64,000 nt of DNA from Rickettsiales bacterium UBA4311 (lineage in GTDB: Bacteria > Pseudomonadota > Alphaproteobacteria > Rickettsiales > Deianiraeaceae), in assembly GCA_002394665.1 (NCBI GenBank), contig DGUL01000001.1, positions 122,237 to 186,236 on the forward strand. Reading direction: 5' to 3'. This document shows positions 18,670 through 28,514 of this stretch, one piece after another. Every line of letters begins with the position of its first letter. Within the stretch, counting starts at the first letter, position 1. The notes under the pieces are model-generated. The model was given only the letters and a program-made list of their open reading frames with translations, was not told where the DNA came from and did no database searches. Made by a program: the position numbers and the translations under genes.

Positions 18670-20301
18670 TTAAATGCTAATATAGCTTTTCTTTCTGTAA
18701 ATAAACTCAATAACCATTCTCGTTATATTTACAGAAGTAAAAATACTGCATAAAATACCAAAAATCAAAGTTATTGAAAAACCTTTTATAAAGCTCCCTC
18801 CAAACGAAAAAAGTGCTATACCTGCAATAATTGTTGTGATATTAGCGTCCAAAATTGTCCCAATTGCTTTTGAAAAACCATTTTTTATTACACTCTCCTT
18901 ATATTTTATTCCTTTTCTTGCCACATCCTTCATTTTTTCATAAATCAAAATATTTGCATCCGTTGCCATTCCGAGCATTAAAATAAATCCGGCAATACCC
19001 GGTAACGTAAGGGTAAAACCAAAAATTGACATAATACCAAAAGTAAAAATAAAGTTCAAAATCAAAGAACAAATCGTGACCAAACCAATCAACCTATACC
19101 TCAAACACATAATAACAATCGAAATAGCAATCAAACACACAACGATATTACTTACACGAGACAAAATATTTTTATCAAAAATTGAGCCAAGTTGTTTTTC
19201 GTTCACTATTGACACACTTGCAGGTAAAGAACCCGATCTCAACAACACAGACAAATTTACAACCTCATCTGGTGTAAAATGCCCAGTTATAGACCCCGCA
19301 CCATTTAAAATTGCGGTATTTATCATTGGAGCCATCAAAACCTTGTCATCCAAAACCACCGCCAACAAGCGACCACGATTATTTGTAGTTATCTCTCCAA
19401 ACTTTTTTGTCCCTGTAGCATTCATTCTAAAATTTATTGCATTATTTATTCCATCAATATTCGGCTGAACACTTGCAATACTTTCGCCATTTAGAACTGG
19501 CTTTTCTTCCATTAAATAATAAACCCCATTCTCACTCTTATAAGACGGCAAAAGCTTATGCTTCTTTAAAATCTCTTTTGGCTTGTAATAAAAAATATGT
19601 TGTCTATCCATCAAGTTAAATTCTAATTTCGCAGTTGTATTGACAATATTTTTTACACCATTTACATCAACGCCGTTTGGAATTAAAATTACAATTTTAT
19701 CCGCTCCATACCTCTGAATTGCTATTTCCTTTACCCCAACACCATCAATACGATTTTTCAAAATTGAAATAGCCTTGTCCGTTGTGTCTGCAATAATCTT
19801 TGCCATTGCGTCCTTGGAAATTAAAATCTCAATCTCCAATTCTGGAAAAACATTTTTTACAACTTTAATATTAAACTGGTTAAATACTCCTCTTAATTCT
19901 CCAATAACTTTTTTAATCTTATTGTCTTCCTGCCCTTTAAAATCAAATTTCGTCGCAATAAAATACCCTTCTTTATCCCTATTTCCACTACTAATTACAC
20001 AATCGGCTCCTTTCTCCTTGCAAAAATTCTTAATAAATTCCTTTGAATTCTCAATGTTTTCATCAACAACTCCGCTTGTATCAACAGCGATTGTCAACTG
20101 ATTTCCGCCGACGATATCAATACCAAAAGTTATTTTTGGAAAAACCAATATCTCTTGTTTGTTGTATTTAAAATAGCCAATATTCGCACCAAACAAAAGC
20201 ACAAAATAGACAACAACAGCGAATAAAAATGAACCCTTGACAACATTTTGATTTCTATGAAAAAAAGACCTCATTTTTTCAAAAAAACTTTTTTGTGCCA
20301 T
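18670..20301 (-). CDS. secD: Protein translocase subunit SecD
   Basis: SecD uses the proton gradient to help pull proteins through SecYEG from the periplasmic side. The protein starts with one TM helix, then FGIDIVGGNQLTIAV (the D1 motif, normally GIDLxGG), a large periplasmic P1 domain with ILKNRIDGVGVKEIAIQRYGADKIVILIPNG, and the C-terminal membrane domain with LPGIAGFILMLGMATDANILIYEKMKD. The length of 543 aa is normal. SecF, usually next to SecD, is not downstream; a VirB6-like gene follows after about 140 bases. It lies 26 bases behind the CNNM/CorC gene. Confidence 0.95.
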   Translation of the reverse strand: MAQKSFFEKMRSFFHRNQNVVKGSFLFAVVVYFVLLFGANIGYFKYNKQEILVFPKITFGIDIVGGNQLTIAVDTSGVVDENIENSKEFIKNFCKEKGADCVISSGNRDKEGYFIATKFDFKGQEDNKIKKVIGELRGVFNQFNIKVVKNVFPELEIEILISKDAMAKIIADTTDKAISILKNRIDGVGVKEIAIQRYGADKIVILIPNGVDVNGVKNIVNTTAKLEFNLMDRQHIFYYKPKEILKKHKLLPSYKSENGVYYLMEEKPVLNGESIASVQPNIDGINNAINFRMNATGTKKFGEITTNNRGRLLAVVLDDKVLMAPMINTAILNGAGSITGHFTPDEVVNLSVLLRSGSLPASVSIVNEKQLGSIFDKNILSRVSNIVVCLIAISIVIMCLRYRLIGLVTICSLILNFIFTFGIMSIFGFTLTLPGIAGFILMLGMATDANILIYEKMKDVARKGIKYKESVIKNGFSKAIGTILDANITTIIAGIALFSFGGSFIKGFSITLIFGILCSIFTSVNITRMVIEFIYRKKSYISI

Positions 20302-20327
20302 TTAAAAAACTAATCAACAATTTTTAA

Positions 20328-21605
20328 TCATTTTTTACTTTCAATATTGCCATCTTTCTTTTTTGTAATATTTATTTTTTTAATCCTCGTTTTTGTCGTT
20401 TCCAGTATTGTAAAAACATAGCCATCAATCTCAAATTTCGCTCCATTTTGCGGTATTTTATCTATTTCCCCTATCAAAAAACCACCAATGCTTGAAACAT
20501 CATCGTTTTTAAAATTACTTCCAACTTTTTCATTTACCTCTTCCAAATCAGCATCGGCTTCTATGTCAAAACCACTTTCAACCTTCAAGATATCTTCGCC
20601 TTCAACTTCACTGCCAATATCGCCGACTATTTCTTCAAGCACGTCTTCCAATGTTAAAATCCCAAGTAAAACACCATATTCATCAACAACAAATGCCAAT
20701 GCCTCGCTATTTCTTTTAAATTCCTTCAAATGACTTTCAACACTTGCATTTCCCGGCAAAAACCACGGCTTATGCAAAAGCTCACGAATATTGATTTTTG
20801 ATAAATCATTCTTGCTATTATGTAATGCTTTCATTAAATCATTCGTATAAAGCACACCGATCATATTATCATCCGTCTTATCATAAAAAGGTATTTTTGT
20901 GAAGCCGGTATTCATTATTTTATCAATAACTACCTCTATTTTTTCGTTCACATCAATAGCGAACATTTCGTTTCTCCGCGTAATAATCTCTTGTAGCTCC
21001 GTCTCATCAAGTTGTAAAATCCCACTCAACATTTTTCGCTCTTCACTTTCAATCATCCCTTTTTTGTGATACATCTCCACCGTTCCAAGAATCGCCTCGT
21101 CAACATCTTCCGTTGCTTGCTCGTTGCGAATGTGTAAGATACTCACAATCTTTGATGTCATTAAATTTATAGACCAAATTATTGGATAAAGAATTTTCCA
21201 AAGTAATAACAGCAACGGCGATATTACCAAAGTAATTTTTGTTGGTTGTCGTAATGCTATCATCTTTGGAAAAACCTCACCAAAAACAAAAATCAAAATA
21301 GTCATCATTATTGTTGAAATTAAAATTCCAATTTCATCCCATTGGCCGAACAAACTACTAAAAAACACAGCGGATAGAGAAGACGCGGCGATATTCACCA
21401 AATTATCACAAAGCAATGCGATGCTTACAATTTTCTCCTTATTTGTAAGAACTTTCAAGGCATTTCGTGCTCCTTTTTTGCCTTCCTCGTTCATTTTAAA
21501 AATCTTCTCCTCCGGTGTTGAAACAACTGCGGTTTCTGATAATGAAAAGAAAGCTGATAAAAAAACTAATAAAAAGATAGAAAAAAATAAACCACTCGGG
21601 CCCAT
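20328..21605 (-). CDS. CNNM/CorC-HlyC family membrane protein
   Basis: An N-terminal DUF21 membrane domain (SAFFSLSETAVVSTPEEKIFKMNEEGKKGARNA, then several helices to about residue 150) is followed by a pair of CBS domains (around residues 195-320, with FTKIPFYDKTDDNMIGVLYTNDLM and EALAFVVDEYGVLLGILTLEDVLEEIVGDI) and a C-terminal CorC/HlyC domain. These proteins are linked to Mg2+/Co2+ export. The length is normal (425 aa). The gene lies between rpsT and secD with gaps of 21 and 26 bases. Confidence 0.92.
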   Translation of the reverse strand: MGPSGLFFSIFLLVFLSAFFSLSETAVVSTPEEKIFKMNEEGKKGARNALKVLTNKEKIVSIALLCDNLVNIAASSLSAVFFSSLFGQWDEIGILISTIMMTILIFVFGEVFPKMIALRQPTKITLVISPLLLLLWKILYPIIWSINLMTSKIVSILHIRNEQATEDVDEAILGTVEMYHKKGMIESEERKMLSGILQLDETELQEIITRRNEMFAIDVNEKIEVVIDKIMNTGFTKIPFYDKTDDNMIGVLYTNDLMKALHNSKNDLSKINIRELLHKPWFLPGNASVESHLKEFKRNSEALAFVVDEYGVLLGILTLEDVLEEIVGDIGSEVEGEDILKVESGFDIEADADLEEVNEKVGSNFKNDDVSSIGGFLIGEIDKIPQNGAKFEIDGYVFTILETTKTRIKKINITKKKDGNIESKK

Positions 21606-21626
21606 AAATAAGTAAAACCAAAATTA

Positions 21627-21914
21627 TTAAAGCACTTGCTCTTCTTGTTTAAATTTAGACTTCAAAACCTTAACCAATGCACTCGTATGACGAGCAACGG
21701 ATTGCTTACTAAAAGTATGTTTTTTTGTTGCAATCATTGCATTTTTTTCATAACAAACGACAGCTGTATAACCATCTTTGTATGTTTTTGCATCAGCAAT
21801 AGCAAGCTTTGCTTTTTTCAACAATGTTCTAACTTTACTCTTCTGTGAGGCATTTGCGGAGGTTCTTTTGATTGTTCTTCTAATATCCTTTTTTGAAGAT
21901 TTCAAGTTAGCCAT
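21627..21914 (-). CDS. rpsT: 30S ribosomal protein S20
   Basis: The 95-residue protein has the standard S20 opening (MANLKSSKKDIRRTIKR) and the helical body with KLAIADAKTY and KKHTFSKQSVARHTSAL. S20 is an assembly protein of the 30S subunit that binds 16S rRNA. It leads a run of minus-strand genes and is divergent from secY, with 120 bases between the starts. Confidence 0.96.
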   Translation of the reverse strand: MANLKSSKKDIRRTIKRTSANASQKSKVRTLLKKAKLAIADAKTYKDGYTAVVCYEKNAMIATKKHTFSKQSVARHTSALVKVLKSKFKQEEQVL

Positions 21915-22034
21915 ACGATACTACAATATGACAGAGCGAATAATCGTTAAAATAAATGTCAAGATATAACAATAATTCATTTAAATAATAGAGTTCTTGC
22001 AAATAATAAAAGCTATAAAAACATTTGCTGTTGT

Positions 22035-23309
22035 ATGGCAAAAGAAAGATCCTTAAAAGATAAGATACTATTTACAATTGGCGTTCTAATTATTTATCGC
22101 ATTGGTTCATTTATTCCCGTTCCTGTCGTGGATGTGAATAAACTTTCCGCTTTTATGGAAATGGCCAACAAGGGCATATTCAGTATGTTCAACGTTTTTT
22201 CTGGTGGTGCAATTGGACGTTGTTCTGTTTTTGCTCTTGGAATTATGCCTTACATTACTGCATCAATTATTATTCAGCTCATTGTTGCGACGACTCCGAA
22301 ATTGAAAGAAATGAAAAAAGAAGGGGGCGAAGCAGTTCACGAATTGTTTAATCAATACACAAAATACTTAACAATACTCGTTGGTTTCGGTCAAGCAATG
22401 GGAATTTCCGCTTTACTTGCTTCATCAGGAATTGCAGATGCAGAGGCTTTGGAATTCAAGATCACTTGTGCTTTAACAATGCTTTGTGGAACTTTTATTC
22501 TTATATGGTTTGGTAATAGAATTACAGCTCGCGGAATTGGCAACGGCGGTTCGCTTATAATATTTACTGGTATTGTTGCAGAAAGTCCAAGAAGCATAGG
22601 CCAACTTCTTACGATGGCAAAAAATGGCTCAATAAGCTCTCTCGTTGTGTTTATTATAATAGCAGTTTTTATTGCAACCCTTGTTGTTGTGGTTTTATTT
22701 GAAAAATCAAATCGTCTTGTTTATATCCAATATCCTCAACAAGTGCAACAATATATGAGAATGCAAAAGCAACAACTTCAAAATTTCTTACCTTTGAAAG
22801 TCAATCCTGCTGGGGTTATTCCTCCAATTTTCGCCAGTGCCGTTATACTTTTACCAAGCACGCTCGCAGGACTTTTTAGAGATAGTACAAGCCCAATAGC
22901 TCAGTTTATAATCGCAAACTTCGCCCACGGAACAATTTTTTACGTCTGCACTGAAATCCTTCTTATAGTTTTCTTTTCTTTCTTCTACAATAATGTTGTC
23001 TTTGATGCAAAAGAAGTTGCCGAGAATTTAAGAAAAAGCAACATATTTATACCAGGCACTCGTCCGGGCGAACAAACAGCTCAATTATTTAGAAAAATAA
23101 TGAATAGGCTTTCTTTAATTGGAGCGATTTATTTATCAATCGTTTGCACTATACCAGAAATCGTTGCTTCAAAATATGGCTATTCGTTTATGATTGGTGG
23201 AACAAGTTTACTTATTGTCGTCAATGTCATTTGTGATACAATCGTCGCAATTCAAACCGCGATGTTGCCACAAAAATACAGCAAAAATATGAGGATGAAT
23301 TATAAGTAA
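22035..23309 (+). CDS. secY: Protein translocase channel subunit SecY (relocated)
   Basis: SecY forms the protein-conducting channel. The 424-residue protein is full length with ten hydrophobic segments, beginning KDKILFTIGVLIIYRIGSFIPVPVV; it has GIMPYITASIIIQLI, the plug-region SMFNVFSGGAIGR, and the C5 loop NVVFDAKEVAENLRKSNIFIPGTRPGEQT. In most bacteria secY lies between rplO and rpsM; here that interval is 6 bases long (39527-39532), and secY stands alone on the opposite strand about 16 kb away. A TATAAA box at 22014-22019 lies 15 bases before the ATG; no Shine-Dalgarno sequence is visible. Confidence 0.97.
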   Translation: MAKERSLKDKILFTIGVLIIYRIGSFIPVPVVDVNKLSAFMEMANKGIFSMFNVFSGGAIGRCSVFALGIMPYITASIIIQLIVATTPKLKEMKKEGGEAVHELFNQYTKYLTILVGFGQAMGISALLASSGIADAEALEFKITCALTMLCGTFILIWFGNRITARGIGNGGSLIIFTGIVAESPRSIGQLLTMAKNGSISSLVVFIIIAVFIATLVVVVLFEKSNRLVYIQYPQQVQQYMRMQKQQLQNFLPLKVNPAGVIPPIFASAVILLPSTLAGLFRDSTSPIAQFIIANFAHGTIFYVCTEILLIVFFSFFYNNVVFDAKEVAENLRKSNIFIPGTRPGEQTAQLFRKIMNRLSLIGAIYLSIVCTIPEIVASKYGYSFMIGGTSLLIVVNVICDTIVAIQTAMLPQKYSKNMRMNYK

Positions 23310-23310
23310 A

Positions 23311-23329
23311 GTTATAAATAATTTATAAC
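23311..23329 (+). terminator. AT-rich hairpin after secY
   Basis: Nine-base arms (GTTATAAAT at 23311-23319 and ATTTATAAC at 23321-23329) start right after the secY stop, and a T-rich run follows from 23337. dprA converges on this spot, so the hairpin could serve both strands. The stem is AT-rich, hence modest confidence. Confidence 0.4.
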
Positions 23330-23360
23330 ATAAATGCTTTTTTCTTCTTCCGTTCCTTGT

Positions 23361-24452
23361 TTATAATACAATTTCAAGCACGGCTTTCAATATAGTCTTC
23401 TTATCAATTTGTAGTATTTCGTGGCATTTTTTTAATACCTCATCCGCATTGCTTTCACAAACCTTAATATTATTACACCTTGCAATATTTAAAACTTCCC
23501 GTTTTACACTTTCCAAATTTTCAGCATCACAATAATCATTAAACAAAAACCGATTGCTCTTAATCTTGTCTGCGACGCCACTTTCAGCCTCTTCTTGATG
23601 CTCCAGCAATTTTGCCTCGATCTCCGCAATATCTCCAAGCAAAGACAAAGAAAAGCTGTCAAAATTACCAACATCCTCCGCCAATCCATTGCTCAATAAA
23701 TACTTGTTCCCGCCATTTTCACCATCAAAATCATATGTATAAACTTTTCTTCCCTGTTTTTTGGCAAAATTAGCACTTGACATAGTCCCACTTCTAATAC
23801 TCCTTGACCGAGCAATAAAAGTTGCATACGACAGCCCTGTTATTATCCTATTTCTCTTAATAAAATTCACTTGTCTTGGCGGTTCATTTATCGCAAACTC
23901 GCTTACAACCACTCCACCTAAATCAACAATTTTCTCCACAAAAAAATCGTGTTCTTGCGGATAACAATTATTCAAACCACACGGCATCACCGCAATGGTT
24001 CCGCTTTTCATACTTTTAATATGAGCAACAATATCGCTACCTTTTGCCAAACCAGAAACGACAACCCCATCGATAGTTTGCACACCTTGAACGGCCTCCT
24101 CTATTATATCTTTATCATTTCTGTCTAATTCTCTGCTACCGACTATTGCAAAACAATCTCTAATAAAAATATTTTTATCCCCTCTTACCATCAAAACAAT
24201 AGGAGCTTCTGCTGTTTGCTTCAAAAGTTGTGGATATCCATCGTCATAAAAACCAATAACCTCAAAAGTATTGCGATAAATTTCACTGATTTCTTTTTTC
24301 AAAACATCTTCATTGATAAGCCTATTTTTCTCATTCAAAATATCCAATATTTCCGCAATATTTTCACGATTACAAACTTCGCAAATGCTCTTTTTTAGCT
24401 TCTCGTTTATTTTACTTCTCGCGATGTTTAACTCACAAAATTTATCTAACAT
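23361..24452 (-). CDS. dprA: DNA processing protein DprA
   Basis: DprA binds incoming single-stranded DNA and loads RecA during natural transformation. The Rossmann-like core is clear: FAIVGSRELDRND, then VVSGLAKGSDIVAHIKS, IAVMPCGLNNCYPQEHDFFVEKIV, FIKRNRIITGLSYATFIARSRSIRSGTMSSANFAKKQGRKVY. The second Gly of the usual GIDxxAH is Ser. The N-terminal about 75 residues resemble a SAM-like region; the usual C-terminal winged helix is not obvious. It starts 14 bases after the stop of the second VirB6-like gene, so the two are probably cotranscribed. An intact dprA in a reduced genome suggests that DNA uptake or recombination of acquired DNA is still used. Confidence 0.92.
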   Translation of the reverse strand: MLDKFCELNIARSKINEKLKKSICEVCNRENIAEILDILNEKNRLINEDVLKKEISEIYRNTFEVIGFYDDGYPQLLKQTAEAPIVLMVRGDKNIFIRDCFAIVGSRELDRNDKDIIEEAVQGVQTIDGVVVSGLAKGSDIVAHIKSMKSGTIAVMPCGLNNCYPQEHDFFVEKIVDLGGVVVSEFAINEPPRQVNFIKRNRIITGLSYATFIARSRSIRSGTMSSANFAKKQGRKVYTYDFDGENGGNKYLLSNGLAEDVGNFDSFSLSLLGDIAEIEAKLLEHQEEAESGVADKIKSNRFLFNDYCDAENLESVKREVLNIARCNNIKVCESNADEVLKKCHEILQIDKKTILKAVLEIVL

Positions 24453-24466
24453 TTTTACAAAATTTT

Positions 24467-27400
24467 TTACTCCTTTTTCAAATTAAAATTATCATTCTTC
24501 GCTGTTTTTATCTTCCCTAACATCCGATCTTTTTGTTGTTTAAGAATTTCCAATTTTTTTTCTTCTTTTCTTTTCTCGGCAATTATTTCCTGAAATTTTT
24601 TATCATCCTGTGCATTTTCGAACTTTTTCTTATTCAATGCGTTAATTTGCTTCAATTTTGCCAAAATCTTTGCATCTATATCTTCAATGGTCGTATCAAG
24701 TGCTTTTACCTTCATTTGTGTTTTACTTATTATTTTTTCATTTTGTGCAATTTGCTCATCCTTTTGTTTTTGTTCTGTTTCTTCTTTAGCAACATCGCCA
24801 CTATTGCCACCGGTCAGATCAGCGTTTACAAATGCATTGTCAGCACCATCTTGAACAAATGCATTGTCGGCACCATCTTGAACGAAACCCTCTTCAAAAC
24901 TATCTTTTACAACAGCGTCTGCCATTCCGTCAACAATCATAGCTCCTGCATCAGTTTTATATTGCACATCCCAATCGTCTTTTGATTTATTTTTTTTCTT
25001 ATGTACATGCACATTCTCTTCAATAATTTCTTCATCTTCTTCTAATTGTAATACCGTGTTTCTTAAATTTATCCCAAAATCATCCTTAGAATACATTTTC
25101 TTGTTACCGATACCGCCACCGAGAGAGTGATTAGGAAGTCCGCTTCCATCGCTTCCGCCACTACCTGGTGGATCATCGGGCTTTTTTAATTCTGGTTCCT
25201 GCGTGTTCTCATTTTCCTCTTCGTTCTCATTACCGGCTTCCTCACCTTCGTCGTCAAGGGACTCTTCTCCTCCATCTTGCTCTTCGTTCTCATTACCGGC
25301 TTCCTCACCTTCGTCGTCAAGGGACTCTTCACCTCCATCTTGCTCTTCGTTTTTATTGTCATAATTGCCATCTCCTTCTGTGCTTGAATTACTGTGCTCT
25401 TGTGCTTTACCGTCGTTTTTTGATGGCTCCATCTCCATTTCCTTGCTGTCTTTATCCTTTTTAATATCATTTTCTTCTTTCTTTTCGTCACCGTTTTGAT
25501 TCTGCTTATCGTTTTCTACACCAGAACGCTTGACTTTTTTATCGTCTTGTCCCTCTTCTTCATTACCTTCCTCTGCTTCTTCAACATCGTCGTCATTGAC
25601 ACCGTCTTTCTTTTCTGCTTCTTTTTTCTCGTCCTCTTTAAATCTTTCGTGCATCGCGTCAATGACACCAGAGACTATTTGCCCAAGTTTATCACTAATT
25701 CCTTGTGCCGCTTGCAATCCAAACTCTCCACCCCCTTTCGCAAAAACATTCGCTAAATATTCAGGAACTATTTTAATCAACTTACCAACTACACTCATAA
25801 CTATAGCTAACTGAAAAGTTTTTGTTATCATACTCCAAATGGTTTTCATACGTTGCCCAGGCGAACCACTAAAAACCCAATCACCCCATTCAAGAGGTAT
25901 AATGCCAAGCAACTTAAACGAAAATTTTTTCCGCCAACAAATTTCTACATTTAAAACATCTAAAAAATAGTCATAAACAAAACCAACAAGCAAACCAAAA
26001 AAACCCAATGCGAAAGCAAAATGAACAAACTCCCCTATAACTTTTTGAAGAGTAGTAGTAAAAAGTGAAGATTTAACACCAAATAAACTTAATAAAGCAT
26101 ATAACGGCATCAACATAATGATCTGTCCCATACCGAACATTGTGAACATAACGCTTATAATAGGCCCCAGAATAACAAATATTAAATCTATACAATAAGG
26201 AACAAAAAACGGAAACAACAAAAAGAACATATAGAATATAGTTATATCCGTTGCAACTGCACCAAGTTTATAAATCATTTCCTTTGAAGTTAGTGTTGAA
26301 ATGATTTCATCAAAAAAACTCATAGGGTCTTCACCTACCAAAGAAGTCCCCCAGACAGCCGAGGCGATATCCATAATTCCGGCCGCAACTTGTTGAGAAC
26401 CATAAAATAATGTCGGCCACAGCATATCGTCAAGTAAATCATAATTATCTGGATCTGTAAACCACATTAAAATAAAAAATCTCTTCCAATCCATTGTTAT
26501 TAGTTTGACAGTTAAAACCTTTTCCTTATTAATAAAACCAAGACCAAAAGAAAATACAAACCAAATTACAAAAATAATTCTTGCCATATGATAAAAGCTT
26601 GACTTCATCATTGCATTTCTTACCTTTACAAACAAACCATTATTCATATCGCTGATCCTCACTAATAAAGTCGTGGCGGCGTTAACATGGTGCTCTTCGA
26701 TATCACTTACCGTTGGTGAAGATTGCAACATTTCTAACACCACTTTGCTTTTAATTGTGTTATTTCCACTAAAGCTCGCTTTCATTAATGTACCTGTTTT
26801 TTGGCCATTTGGATCTTTAAAAACTATTCCCGATTGATCATACTTGGACAATTTAACCATCCAGTTTCCATTGTTTTTTGTATAATGCAGATTTCCACCA
26901 TTGCTATGCGAAACAATTATCTGTTTCGTTAAACTCTTTCTTTCTATGTCAACTAAGTCCTCTATCTTCTCTTTGTCTATTTGACGACCCCAAAATGGTG
27001 TCAGAATAACAGAAATTATTTGATGTAGCCAAGAAAGCCTAAAACCATTATTTTCAAATTGAAACTTAGGGTTTAAATTCTTTGCTCCAGAAGTAAATGT
27101 AAGTGTTATCGTTCCTTCGTTATCGTCATAACAAGTATCGGCTGGCTTTATCCAAATCCTTTTACCTTTTTGTGGCTTACAAAGCTCGTCCGGCATAGAC
27201 CACTCGGTTGAAGAATTAAATACGCATTGATGTTCTCGCAATTCTTCCGGCGTAAACGTTTTGGTTATACTCTTATAGCAATATTCCCCAACTTTTTGAT
27301 ATCCGGCGTTCACGCAATTAGTGGCATTGCTATCTTCTTCAGGTTTTACCCTAATTATTGTCGTGAAAGCATAATCCGTTGGATATGTGTACTCCGTTAT

Positions 27401-28366
27401 TGGCACAAGATTCGTTTGATGTTTTCCGCGAATATCTTTTATAAACTCGCTTTTAATCACATTGTGATCCCACACGACAGTCGGTAAACCAAAAGGTATA
27501 CGTAGCATATTGAAAACATTACCAGTTTTGTCGTAAGTATAATGACAAATGGAGCCAGAACAATTTCGTTTCAATTTAGGAACAGAATGATTAATAATAT
27601 GATAAGCAAACTCTGCGTTATTTCCTATCCTCATGTAAATTCCTGCACCATTATTAAGCACACATCCAATAGGCATTTCTTCTCCCTCTCCAAGCTTACA
27701 ATTGTTTCCGTCTATACAATCAGCTTGAATAAGCTTATCAATTAATATCTTTGATTTATTTTGTATTCTATTGTTTGCATTCCAAGTTGTATAAACATTC
27801 AGCTGATTTTCATAAATCAATTTTGTTGGCTCTTCGTCACTATCCAAATAATTTAAACTTGTATTCAACAAACATTCTTTTGGTTGTTCCGTTATCTGTA
27901 ATGTTTCACTAAAATTGCCATCCTCGTCCTGTGTGGAAACCAAATGATTTCCATATTCAATAGCCGCCTGTGCTTGCCCCCAAGGAAAATACTGGCCAGA
28001 AGCATAAACAACAAGCTGATCTCCGGTTGTTTCAAAACCAGTATCAACCCAATCAATTTTTTGCCCCGAGTCATGATAAATGTCATCGGAACAACTACCG
28101 CCAGCAACAGAATCTTTCAAATTGTAAGTAAAAGAATTATCTTGCCCGTTTTGTGTGGATTGTATGCAAGTGCCGTATCCACTATCTGGTTTACTGCAAT
28201 GAAAAAGATACATTATATGGAAAATGATAAATATTACGGCTGTGATGTCCAACCAAACAATTATCTTGTCGAGCATTTTCTTTAACGTTTCTTTTAACCC
28301 CTTTGGTTGCTCTGACGAATAAGCATTTGCGAATTTCTTGGCAAATTCTTTTATTGGATTGGCCAT
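24467..28366 (-). CDS. Giant VirB6/TrbL-family type IV secretion protein (copy 2)
   Basis: The protein has 1299 residues. A hydrophobic helix near residues 37-57 is followed by a soluble domain (about 60-590) with many Cys, another helix near 596-614, and the VirB6/TrbL membrane block at about 700-870 (YMFFLLFPFFVPYCIDLIFVILGPIISVMF and onward). Residues 890-1110 are very acidic and Lys-rich with a tandem 21-residue repeat; a shorter 9-residue repeat (QDGADNAFV) occurs near 1160-1178, and the last about 80 residues are coiled coil. It has the same plan as the copy at 13.5-18.5 kb but little similarity outside the membrane block. dprA follows after 14 bases. Confidence 0.83.
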   Translation of the reverse strand: MANPIKEFAKKFANAYSSEQPKGLKETLKKMLDKIIVWLDITAVIFIIFHIMYLFHCSKPDSGYGTCIQSTQNGQDNSFTYNLKDSVAGGSCSDDIYHDSGQKIDWVDTGFETTGDQLVVYASGQYFPWGQAQAAIEYGNHLVSTQDEDGNFSETLQITEQPKECLLNTSLNYLDSDEEPTKLIYENQLNVYTTWNANNRIQNKSKILIDKLIQADCIDGNNCKLGEGEEMPIGCVLNNGAGIYMRIGNNAEFAYHIINHSVPKLKRNCSGSICHYTYDKTGNVFNMLRIPFGLPTVVWDHNVIKSEFIKDIRGKHQTNLVPITEYTYPTDYAFTTIIRVKPEEDSNATNCVNAGYQKVGEYCYKSITKTFTPEELREHQCVFNSSTEWSMPDELCKPQKGKRIWIKPADTCYDDNEGTITLTFTSGAKNLNPKFQFENNGFRLSWLHQIISVILTPFWGRQIDKEKIEDLVDIERKSLTKQIIVSHSNGGNLHYTKNNGNWMVKLSKYDQSGIVFKDPNGQKTGTLMKASFSGNNTIKSKVVLEMLQSSPTVSDIEEHHVNAATTLLVRISDMNNGLFVKVRNAMMKSSFYHMARIIFVIWFVFSFGLGFINKEKVLTVKLITMDWKRFFILMWFTDPDNYDLLDDMLWPTLFYGSQQVAAGIMDIASAVWGTSLVGEDPMSFFDEIISTLTSKEMIYKLGAVATDITIFYMFFLLFPFFVPYCIDLIFVILGPIISVMFTMFGMGQIIMLMPLYALLSLFGVKSSLFTTTLQKVIGEFVHFAFALGFFGLLVGFVYDYFLDVLNVEICWRKKFSFKLLGIIPLEWGDWVFSGSPGQRMKTIWSMITKTFQLAIVMSVVGKLIKIVPEYLANVFAKGGGEFGLQAAQGISDKLGQIVSGVIDAMHERFKEDEKKEAEKKDGVNDDDVEEAEEGNEEEGQDDKKVKRSGVENDKQNQNGDEKKEENDIKKDKDSKEMEMEPSKNDGKAQEHSNSSTEGDGNYDNKNEEQDGGEESLDDEGEEAGNENEEQDGGEESLDDEGEEAGNENEEENENTQEPELKKPDDPPGSGGSDGSGLPNHSLGGGIGNKKMYSKDDFGINLRNTVLQLEEDEEIIEENVHVHKKKNKSKDDWDVQYKTDAGAMIVDGMADAVVKDSFEEGFVQDGADNAFVQDGADNAFVNADLTGGNSGDVAKEETEQKQKDEQIAQNEKIISKTQMKVKALDTTIEDIDAKILAKLKQINALNKKKFENAQDDKKFQEIIAEKRKEEKKLEILKQQKDRMLGKIKTAKNDNFNLKKE
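24828..24881 (-). repeat. 27-base direct repeat, two copies
   Basis: Two adjacent 27-base units (24828-24854 and 24855-24881) differ at one base and encode QDGADNAFV twice in the second VirB6-like protein. Confidence 0.85.
25218..25343 (-). repeat. 63-base tandem repeat, two copies
   Basis: Units 25218-25280 and 25281-25343 are identical but for about one base and encode two 21-residue acidic units (with EEQDGGEESLDDEGEEAG). The beginning of a third copy follows. The near identity implies recent duplication. Confidence 0.9.
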
Positions 28367-28514
28367 TTATAAACAGCGACAAAGCAAATAAATTTAATGC
28401 AATTTTATTTTCAATGTTTACTTACTTCCAACCTATTTTCAGAATAAAAAAACTAAACAACTGAAAAAAAATAGCTTTTATATCCTTTTTATTTATCATA
28501 ATTCGAGTTATTCT

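Noticed and set aside
21915..21960. TTGACA as a -35 element for rpsT
   Set aside because: No acceptable -10 hexamer lies 15-19 bases further on.
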